A DNA stretch of 64,000 nt. Origin: Lysobacteraceae bacterium (GTDB lineage Bacteria > Pseudomonadota > Gammaproteobacteria > Nevskiales > Nevskiaceae). Each line of letters begins with the position of its first letter. Positions within the stretch are counted from its first letter, which is position 1. Below the pieces are notes generated by a model. That model was not told the origin of the DNA, did no database searches, and saw only the letters and a list, made by a program, of their open reading frames with translations. Shown here piece by piece: positions 57,939 to 64,000 of this stretch. A program made the translations under genes and the position numbers. The stretch lies in contig PNMW01000035.1 in NCBI GenBank assembly GCA_013823855.1, positions 62,001 to 126,000 on the forward strand. Direction: 5' to 3'.

Positions 57939-57993
57939 TTTATTGAGTGGATTTTCTAATAGCTTTATTAAGCATCCATTAGCTAGTCAATAA
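57939..57993. promoter_or_regulatory. A/T-rich LysR control region
   Basis: This A/T-rich patch contrasts with its surroundings. It holds the palindrome GCTT-TATT-AAGC (57962-57973) nested between CTAAT (57956-57960) and ATTAG (57978-57982), and an outer TTATTGA / TCAATAA pair. Nested T-N11-A-like symmetry is what LysR proteins bind. Confidence 0.5.
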
Positions 57994-58057
57994 CAAAAGC
58001 GCTTCCGATAATTGCCGCCATGGACAACATCGCGCTGGATATCAAGCGGGTTGCGAC

Positions 58058-58621
58058 ATGAGCGCCGACGTTCTGGTCGCCGACCTCGAAGGGGTGGGTC
58101 GTTCGGCCCGGGGCGGCGTGCTGGCGCTGGGGGCCTTTGCCCTGATCGCGTCCGCGTTCATGCCGGTCAGCCTGTTGCCGCCGATCGCGGCCGATTTGCG
58201 GAGCAGCGAAGGGATGGCCGGCCAGGCCCTCGCCGTCACCGGAGCGTTTGCCCTGATCGCCAGCCTGTGCGTGTCGACGCTCACCCGGCGGCTCGATCGC
58301 AAGCTCCTGCTGCCGGGTCTGACGCTGCTGATGGTGCTGTCCCGAACCATCGTCGCATTGGCGCCGAACGCGGTCGTTTTCATGATCGATCGGGCCCTGA
58401 TCGGAGCGGTGATCAGGCGCGACCTTCACCGGACGCTGCAGATCATGTCGCTGATCGTGGCGGCGCTGGCTGCAGCGCTCGTGCTGTGCCCACGGGTCGG
58501 CGGCGTTCTGTACGACGCCCTCGGTGATCAGGCGACGTTCGCCATCAGCGCGCTGTTGCTGGTCGCAGCCGCTGGCGTCGCCGTTCGCGTGGCCCGATTC
58601 GGATCGCCAGCACCCCCTTGA
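58058..58621 (+). pseudogene. MFS transporter with internal deletion
   Basis: A 187-residue remnant of a major facilitator transporter, normally about 400 residues. The first about 110 residues look like helices 1-4 (LALGAFALIASAFMPVSLLPPIAADL, AVTGAFALIASLCVSTLTRRLDRKLLLPGL, LAPNAVVFMIDRALIGAV). The sequence then jumps in frame to a terminal stretch resembling the last helices (IMSLIVAALAAALVLCPRVGGVLYDALG, FAISALLLVAAAGVAV). The middle, about half the protein, is missing. A six-segment product is unlikely to transport. It diverges from the LysR gene. Confidence 0.75.
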
Positions 58622-58699
58622 AACGCGGGGCCGCCGCATTCGGCCCTCCGTCATCGCCAGCATCCCCTCGCCATCAAGCTCGCATCCAGGAGATTCGCA

Positions 58700-59375
58700 A
58701 TGAAAGGCACCGTACTGCATGGCCCCGGCGACATCCGCTTCGAAGATGTTCCCGATCCGACGATCGAATTGCCCACCGATGTGGTGATCCGCATCGCCGC
58801 CACCTGCGTCTGCGGCTCGGACCTGTGGCCGTACCGGGGGCTCCAGCAGGGCGGTGACCCGCGGCGCATGGGCCACGAGTACTGCGGCTACGTCGAGGAC
58901 GTCGGCAGCGCGGTCACCTCGGTCAAGCGCGGACAGTTCGTGGTCGGCTCGTTCGCGACCTCCGACAACACGTGTCCGACCTGCGGCATCGGCTACCAGT
59001 CATCCTGTCGGCAGCGCGAATTCGTCAGCCAGGCGCAGTCCCCGTATCTGCGGGTGCCGAACGCCGATGGCACCCTGGTGGCCACCCGGGAGCGGCCGGA
59101 TGCGGCGATGATTCCGGGCTTGCTCGCGACTTCTGACGTGTTTGGCACCGGCTGGTATGCCGCCGACGCAGCCCACGTGAAGCCGGGTGTCATCGCCGTG
59201 GTGGTCGGCGATGGCGCGGTGGGCCTGATGGCCGTGCGCTCGGCAAAGCAGATGGGCGCGGAGCGGATCATTGTGATGAGCCGCACTCCGGCCCGGCAGG
59301 CATTTGGACCGGGTCGCCGAGGGCTACAAGGCCATGGACGAACGCCGCGCGATCAAGACCCTGCTGCAACCGTGA
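58700..59375 (+). pseudogene. Zinc alcohol dehydrogenase, internally deleted and frameshifted
   Basis: The first about 197 codons read as a medium-chain dehydrogenase: CVCGSDLWPYRG (catalytic zinc Cys), GHEYCGYVEDVGSAV, the structural-zinc region with CPTCGIGYQSSC, and the nucleotide loop VVVGDGAVGLMAVRSAKQMGAERIIVMSR. At about 59305 the frame changes. In another frame the normal C-terminus continues (LDRVAEGYKAMDERRAIKTLLQP, stop at 59373-59375). About 100 codons between are gone, so a deletion with frameshift has removed the rest of the Rossmann domain. Reading straight on gives an unrelated tail to 59479. Confidence 0.85.
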
Positions 59376-59414
59376 TGTCGGAACGCCAGCGGCTCGACGC
59401 CGGCCGCCGGGTAC

Positions 59415-60617
59415 TTACCAGTACGTTTCGCGATCCGCTGTCGCTGCGATCTTGTGGATCGACAGGTCGGCCCCGTTGAACTCTTCCTCGGTGCTCAATC
59501 GCAGGCCGAGCACGGCTTTCAGGCCGCCGTAGACGAGCAGCCCGCCGCTGAACGCGACAACGATGCCAAGCCCGGTGCCGATGGCTTGCGCTGCGAACGA
59601 CACGCCGCCAAGGCCGCCGAGCGCTGTCGATCCGAAGATGCCGGCGGCCAGTCCGCCCCAGGCGCCGCACAGGCCGTGCAGCGGCCAGACGCCGAGCACG
59701 TCGTCGATCTTCCAGCGGTTCTGGGTCAGGGTGAACAGGTAGACGAACAGGCCGCCGGCGACCGCGCCGGTGACCAGCGCGCCGAGCGGGTGCATGACAT
59801 CGGAACCGGCGCAGATCGCGACCAGGCCGGCCAGCGGGCCGTTATGGACGAAGCCCGGATCGTTGCGGCCGGCGGCCAGCGCCACCAGGGTGCCGCCGAC
59901 CATCGCCATCAGCGAGTTCATCGCCACCAGACCGCTGATCTTGTCCAGTGTCTGCGCGCTCATCACGTTGAAGCCGAACCAGCCGACGATCAGGATCCAG
60001 GCGCCGAGCGCCAGGAACGGGATCGACGACGGCGGGTGCGCCGAGATCTCGCCGGATTTGCCGTAACGGCCGTGGCGGGCACCGAGCATCAGCACCGCAC
60101 CGAGTGCGATCCAGCCACCGACCGCGTGCACGACGACCGAACCGGCGAAGTCATGGAAGTTGGCGCCGAAGGTCGCCAGCAGCCAGTCCTGCAGCCCGAA
60201 CAGGCCGTTCCAGGCGATGCCCTCGAACAGCGGATAGACGAAGGCGACCAGCAGGAAGGTGGCGATCAGCTGCGGGTAGAAGCGCGCCCGCTCGGCGATG
60301 CCGCCGGAGACGATCGCCGGCACCGCAGCCGCGAAGGTCAGCAGGAAGAAGAACTTGGTCAGCTCGTAGCCGTTATGGGTCGCCAGTTCGGTGGCCGGAC
60401 CGAAGAAGCTCTGCCCGTAGGCGAACGCGTAGCCGATGCCGAAATAGGCCAGCGTCGACACCGCGAAGTCGCAGAGGATCTTGACCAGGGCATTGACCTG
60501 GTTCTTGCGCCGCACGGTGCCGAGTTCGAGGAACGCGAAGCCGGCGTGCATCGCCAGGATCATGATCGCGCCCAGCAGAATGAACAGGACGTCTGATGAC
60601 GTCGTGATGTCGTGCAC
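59415..60617 (-). CDS. amt: Ammonium transporter Amt
   Basis: A 400-residue inner-membrane ammonium channel with about eleven helices. The twin pore histidines are His164 (SVVVHAVGG) and His314 (VWPLHGLCGAWG). Other motifs are ELGTVRRKNQVNALVKILCDFAVS, GGIAERARFYP and DFAGSVVVHAVGGWIALGA. The usual glnK partner gene is not adjacent. Its 3' end lies 40 bp from the dehydrogenase pseudogene, with which it converges. Confidence 0.95.
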   Translation of the reverse strand: MHDITTSSDVLFILLGAIMILAMHAGFAFLELGTVRRKNQVNALVKILCDFAVSTLAYFGIGYAFAYGQSFFGPATELATHNGYELTKFFFLLTFAAAVPAIVSGGIAERARFYPQLIATFLLVAFVYPLFEGIAWNGLFGLQDWLLATFGANFHDFAGSVVVHAVGGWIALGAVLMLGARHGRYGKSGEISAHPPSSIPFLALGAWILIVGWFGFNVMSAQTLDKISGLVAMNSLMAMVGGTLVALAAGRNDPGFVHNGPLAGLVAICAGSDVMHPLGALVTGAVAGGLFVYLFTLTQNRWKIDDVLGVWPLHGLCGAWGGLAAGIFGSTALGGLGGVSFAAQAIGTGLGIVVAFSGGLLVYGGLKAVLGLRLSTEEEFNGADLSIHKIAATADRETYW

Positions 60618-60747
60618 TGAAATGGTCTCCCGACGAATCGCTTTTATGGGTACGCGGCGTCAACGTGGTGCGCCGGCGGCGGATTATTGCCGATCTGAGA
60701 CCCGGATCAGGGCGTCATGCACGATTCCGAAGCATTGCCTGGCGCCT

Positions 60748-61428
60748 TCAGCGCAACGGCAGCAGGTCGTACTGCTCGACGGCATCGATGCGGGTGCCAT
60801 TCCAGCAGTAGCGGAAATGCGCGCCCTGGGTCACCGGATGCAGCGCCCGGGGCCGCAGCACGGCGACGCAGGTGCCGTGCTGCGGATCGCGGACGCTGGG
60901 ATAGGCGATGCCCCAGTGCCGCGCCGCCCGCAGCGCGGCGCCGAACGCCTGGCTGGCGTCGTAGCGGTCGGGGTCGAGCAGGTGCGCGGCGTCTTCGGGC
61001 AGCGTTGTCATCGGCTGCGCGAGCGTGGTCACGTAGCTGCGCATCTCGATCCGCTCGGCGGGAATCGCCGCGTCGCGCAGGAAGCGCTCGCGGTGATGGC
61101 GGGTTTCGGCGATCGCGGTATCGCGGTCGCAGGCGGCGTAGTAGACGCCGTAGCGGCCGTCGGTGAAGCGCGACGGCGCCGGATGGCAGAACGCCGCCAT
61201 GATCGGCGTGCAGCCGGGGCCGAACATCGCTTCCTCGCGCGCCACCATCGCGATGCTGCCGAGTTCGTTGCGCAGCCGCGGGTTGGTCAGGCCTTCAAGT
61301 TCGGCGAGCAGTTCGAGTTCGTCGGCATCGCGGGCGGTGTCGAACAGGCTCACCGTCGGGTAGCGGCTCGGCACCAGACGGTGCACCGGGCCGCTGATCG
61401 TCTGCGCCGGTCCGGTCCGCTCAGCCAC
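60748..61428 (-). CDS. RES domain toxin (NAD-degrading type)
   Basis: A 226-residue RES-family protein: HRLVPSRYPT at the start of the fold, then APSRFTDGRYGVYYAACDRDTAIAETRHHRERFL, and a late AYPSVRDPQHGTCVAVLRPRAL with the conserved Ser region. RES toxins of RES-Xre pairs break down NAD+. It starts at GTG 61428, overlapping the antitoxin stop by 8 bp. Paired with the upstream antitoxin gene; activity is inferred from family. Confidence 0.88.
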   Translation of the reverse strand: MAERTGPAQTISGPVHRLVPSRYPTVSLFDTARDADELELLAELEGLTNPRLRNELGSIAMVAREEAMFGPGCTPIMAAFCHPAPSRFTDGRYGVYYAACDRDTAIAETRHHRERFLRDAAIPAERIEMRSYVTTLAQPMTTLPEDAAHLLDPDRYDASQAFGAALRAARHWGIAYPSVRDPQHGTCVAVLRPRALHPVTQGAHFRYCWNGTRIDAVEQYDLLPLR

Positions 61429-61861
61429 GCGCGCCGTCGAGCACGCTGCGCACCACGTAGAGATCGGCCACCTGGCCGCCGAGCAGGCGTTCCAGCGGCG
61501 GCTGGCCGTTGAAGGTCGGGCCGCTGTTGGCATTGCGCAGCCACAGGCGCTGGTTGTCCGGCGTCGGCAGCAGGATCTGCAGCGCCTTGTGGATGCCGAG
61601 CAGGTAGCTGATCCGCTCGACGGTATCGGCCGACAGCGGCAGCAGGCCGGTGTCGTCGGTCTGCTTGCGCCAGCGCTGCAGGCTGCGCGGCACGCTGCCG
61701 AGCAGGCGGGCCAGCTGTTCCTGGGTGATCTGCCAGTGCGCGGCGATGGCCAAGGCTTCACGCAGGCCCAGGGCGTTGCGCCGGGCGAGGCGTTCGGGGT
61801 CTGCAACCTGCGTCTCGGGACGTGGCCAGCGGACGGCGGGTTCTCTGACCTCAAGGACCAT
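61421..61861 (-). CDS. Xre/MbcA/ParS family antitoxin
   Basis: A 146-residue antitoxin of RES-Xre modules: an N-terminal helix-turn-helix (WQITQEQLARLLGSVPRSLQRWRK) and a C-terminal DUF2384-like domain (SYLLGIHKALQILLPTPDNQRLWLRNANSGPTFNGQPPLERLLGGQVADLYVVRSVLDG) that blocks the toxin site. First gene of the pair. It likely binds the direct repeats just upstream and represses its own operon. Confidence 0.9.
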   Translation of the reverse strand: MVLEVREPAVRWPRPETQVADPERLARRNALGLREALAIAAHWQITQEQLARLLGSVPRSLQRWRKQTDDTGLLPLSADTVERISYLLGIHKALQILLPTPDNQRLWLRNANSGPTFNGQPPLERLLGGQVADLYVVRSVLDGARG

Positions 61862-61875
61862 GATGCGGGCTCTCG

Positions 61876-61920
61876 TGGCGACAAATGTCGTTTATTTTGC
61901 AATCGTGCGACAAAAGACGC
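61876..61920 (-). promoter_or_regulatory. Direct repeats upstream of the antitoxin gene
   Basis: GCGACAAATGTCG (61878-61890) and GCGACAAAAGACG (61907-61919) lie 29 bp apart, each preceded by a TCGTG. They fall within 60 bp of the antitoxin start, where autorepression sites of such modules are found. The first copy is itself a partial palindrome (CGACAAATGTCG). Confidence 0.5.
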
Positions 61921-61946
61921 TCATTCGCAAGCGTCTCCGGTCCCGA

Positions 61947-63746
61947 TCAGGCCATCAGCTGCAGGCTCGCCAGCCGGGCGTACAGGCCGCCGTTGGCGAT
62001 CAGTTCGGCCGGCGTGCCGATCTCGACGATCTTGCCTGCGTCCATCACCACGATGCGGTCGGCGCGCTGCACGGTGGCCAGGCGATGGGCAATGACCAGC
62101 GTGGTGCGGCCGACCATCGCCGCTTCCAGCCCGCGCTGGACGTGCTGTTCGCTTTCGGCGTCGAGTGCGCTGGTCGCTTCGTCGAGCAGCAGCAGCGGCG
62201 GGTTCTTGAGAATCGCCCGGGCGATGGCGATGCGCTGGCGCTGGCCACCGGACAGGCGCAGGCCGCGCTCGCCGAGGAAGGTCCGGTAGCCGTCCGGCAG
62301 GCGCTCGATGAACTCGTCGGCGCGCGCCGTGCGGGCGGCGACGCGGACTTCGTCGTCGGTCGCGTCCGGATTGCCGTAGCGGATGTTGGCGCTCGCGTCG
62401 GCCGAGAAGATCACCGCGTCCTGCGGCACGATGCCGATGCGTGCCCGCAGCACCGCCGGATCGAGGTCGCGCAGGTCCACGCCGTTGAACAGGATCGCGC
62501 CGCTGCTGGCGTCGTGGAAGCGCAGCAGCAGCTGGAACAGCGTGGTCTTGCCGGCGCCGGACGGACCGACCACCGCCACGGTCTCGCCTTCGCGGATATC
62601 GAGCGTGATCCGGTCCAGCGCCAGCGTTTCCGGCCGCGACGGATAACGGAAGCTCAACGCGCGGAACTCGACGCGCGCCAGATGCGATGCCGGCAGCGGC
62701 TTCGGCTGCGCCGGCGGCTGGATCGCGCTTTCGGCGTGCAGCAGTTCGACCAGACGCTCGGTCGCACCGGCGGCGCGCATCACGTCGCCCCAGACCTCGG
62801 CGATCACGCCGACGCCACCGGCGGTCAGCACCGCGTAGATCACGAACGAGGCCAGCTGGCCGGCGCTCATCGAGCCGGACACCACCGCGTGGGCGCCGAG
62901 CCAGAGCACGAAGACGATGGCGCCGAACACGCCGCCGATCACCCCGGCGGTCATCATCGCGCGCAGCCGGGTGCGGCGGATCGCCGATGAAAAGCTGGTT
63001 TCGACGGTGCGGTCGTAGCGCGTCGCCTCGGCGCTTTCCCGGGTGAAGGCCTGCACGGTCGGCACCGCGTTGAGGATCTCCCCGGCGATCGCCGAGGTAT
63101 CGGCAATGCGATCCTGGGCGTCGCGCGATACCCGCTTGACCGCGCGTCCGATCGCCACCAGGGGCACCACCACGGCGACCAGCAGCACTGCGGTGATCGC
63201 GAACAGCCGCGGGCTGGTGACGCCGAGCATCACCAGCCCGCCGATGAACTGCAGGAAGCTGCGCAGGCCCATCGATACCGAGGAGCCCACCACGGTCTGC
63301 ACCAGGGTGGTGTCGCCGGTCAGTCGCGACAGCACTTCGCCGGTGCGGGTGGTCTCGAAATAGGCCGGCGCCTGGAACAGCATCCGCCGGTAGACCGCGC
63401 TGCGCAGGTCGGCGGTGACCCGCTCGCCGATCCACGACACGAAGTAGTAGCGGCCGGCGGTCGCCAGCGCCCAGAACAGCGCCAGCGCGCCGAGCGCAAG
63501 GAAATGGCCGTTGATGTCGCCGCTGGTGGCGTTCTTCACGAAGCCCTTGTCGATCAGGTCGCGGAAGGCGATCGGCACCACCAGCATCGCCGCCGAACTG
63601 AATACCAGCATCACCGTGGCGATCGCGATGTAGCCGCGGTACGGCCGCATGAACGGCAGCAGGCCGGCGAGAGCCGACAGCTTGCGCGGAGACTTCGGGC
63701 CAGCGGCGCTGGCGGCGGGGGTGGCGTCGGTGGCCGGGGCGTTCAT
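61947..63746 (-). CDS. ABC exporter, fused permease-ATPase (MsbA-like)
   Basis: A 599-residue half-transporter that works as a dimer. Six membrane helices occupy about residues 35-330 (PYRGYIAIATVMLVFSSAAMLVV onward). The C-terminal ATPase has Walker A GPSGAGKTTLF, Q-loop GIVPQDAVIF, signature LSGGQRQRIAIARAIL and Walker B LLLLDEATSALD. The family exports lipids, lipid A or drugs, and the substrate cannot be fixed. I chose ATG 63746 (MNAPATDATPAA). It lies upstream of the toxin-antitoxin pair on the same strand. Confidence 0.9.
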   Translation of the reverse strand: MNAPATDATPAASAAGPKSPRKLSALAGLLPFMRPYRGYIAIATVMLVFSSAAMLVVPIAFRDLIDKGFVKNATSGDINGHFLALGALALFWALATAGRYYFVSWIGERVTADLRSAVYRRMLFQAPAYFETTRTGEVLSRLTGDTTLVQTVVGSSVSMGLRSFLQFIGGLVMLGVTSPRLFAITAVLLVAVVVPLVAIGRAVKRVSRDAQDRIADTSAIAGEILNAVPTVQAFTRESAEATRYDRTVETSFSSAIRRTRLRAMMTAGVIGGVFGAIVFVLWLGAHAVVSGSMSAGQLASFVIYAVLTAGGVGVIAEVWGDVMRAAGATERLVELLHAESAIQPPAQPKPLPASHLARVEFRALSFRYPSRPETLALDRITLDIREGETVAVVGPSGAGKTTLFQLLLRFHDASSGAILFNGVDLRDLDPAVLRARIGIVPQDAVIFSADASANIRYGNPDATDDEVRVAARTARADEFIERLPDGYRTFLGERGLRLSGGQRQRIAIARAILKNPPLLLLDEATSALDAESEQHVQRGLEAAMVGRTTLVIAHRLATVQRADRIVVMDAGKIVEIGTPAELIANGGLYARLASLQLMA

Positions 63747-63885
63747 GGGCAGGCGGTCTGGGTCAGCAGGCCGGCATTGTACGGACCGGCAACCGCCGCC
63801 TTCGGCAGGCCGCCATGCGCAGGTCACGCGGCGGCCGCGATGCGCTTACGATCCAGCGCCCCGTCGTCGCCGTTCGCCGCCCGCC

Positions 63886-64000
63886 ATGTCCCGATTCCTG
63901 CCCAGCCGCGCCGCCGCCGTGGCGCAACTCGCCGCCTTCCTGCCGAATGCCGGCGCGCACTACGCCAACCAACGCAATGCCGATCTTGGCCCGGCGGCGC
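63886..64000 (+). CDS. Photolyase/cryptochrome-like FAD-binding protein, N-terminal part
   Basis: Only the first 38 codons are inside the window: MSRFLPSRAAAVAQLAAFLPNAGAHYANQRNADLGPAA. The pattern F-x-PSRAAA-x-AQLAAFLP...YA-x-QRN-x-DLGP resembles the start of short FAD-binding deoxyribodipyrimidine photolyase-related proteins. Divergent from the ABC exporter. TACGAT at 63847-63852 could be a -10 box. The assignment rests on a short segment. Confidence 0.5.
   Translation, partial: MSRFLPSRAAAVAQLAAFLPNAGAHYANQRNADLGPAA

Noticed and set aside
60618-60747. Sigma-54 promoter for amt
   Set aside because: No GG-N10-GC core with the TGGCAC/TTGC flanks could be found upstream of the amt start; a lone TTGACG has no partner -10 at the right distance.

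Overview
The window is chromosomal DNA, about 64 kb and GC-rich, from a diderm gammaproteobacterium. The evidence is a complete mraZ-to-lpxC division and cell-wall cluster, a type A RNase P RNA, a MurE with the meso-diaminopimelate DNPR motif, LpxC, ZapD and YacG. Gene order (dut-argB; rnpB before mraZ; murB between murC and ddl; lpxC, DUF721 gene, M23 peptidase, secA, argJ; pilD-coaE-zapD-yacG) and the many secreted or redox accessory genes would suit the Nevskiales/Solimonadaceae to Xanthomonadales region. That placement is an inference and has not been tested.

Layout. 1-1341: dut (lacking only its first base) and argB. 1331-3557, minus strand: a tightly overlapped trio of metallo-beta-lactamase-fold lactonase-like enzyme, BtuF-like binding protein and a lower-GC GIY-YIG-like protein. 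3631-4076: rnpB. 4455-22933: the dcw cluster mraZ-rsmH-ftsL-ftsI-murE-murF-mraY-murD-ftsW-murG-murC-murB-ddl-ftsQ-ftsA-ftsZ. Almost every junction is a stop/start overlap. Four places in it (mraY/murD, inside murD, ftsW/murG, the ftsQ 3' end) carry extra palindrome-rich DNA that nevertheless keeps frame or coupling. 23341-29728: lpxC, a DciA-like gene, an M23 peptidase, secA, argJ. 29891-38501: dienelactone hydrolase, Nudix-ThiE fusion, TetR with a DUF2236 oxygenase, yacG-zapD-coaE-pilD, and an azoR-doxX-pirin operon.

38821-44438 is the most interesting accessory block. It encodes a secreted haem-motif protein with about seven choice-of-anchor-D-like repeats, a TlpA-like thioredoxin, a DUF4266 lipoprotein, a DUF3570 outer-membrane barrel with a DxxSGAS motif resembling ApbE flavinylation sites, and an ApbE flavin transferase. 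It reads as an envelope redox module in which ApbE may attach FMN to the barrel. It is followed by a LysR regulator and small GFA, VOC and cysteine-cluster genes. 46675-48807 pairs an exported RidA with a Tat-exported flavin amine oxidase. 48911-56854 holds a GST-like gene, the ABC-F protein YheS, an M20 peptidase and a large subtilase with six Calx-beta repeats. 57023-59375 is a decaying LysR-MFS-alcohol dehydrogenase locus in which both structural genes have internal deletions. 59415-63746 holds amt, a RES-Xre type toxin-antitoxin pair and an ABC exporter. The window ends inside a photolyase-like gene.

Two repeat classes cut across the map. Five intergenic imperfect palindromes have arms built of a 9-nt periodic unit (variants of CACGAAGAA or ACGCGGAGA). 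One 114-bp element at 33628-33741 has exact 13-bp terminal inverted repeats that supply the stop codons of both convergent neighbours. No tRNA genes, CRISPR arrays, transposases or prophage genes were seen.
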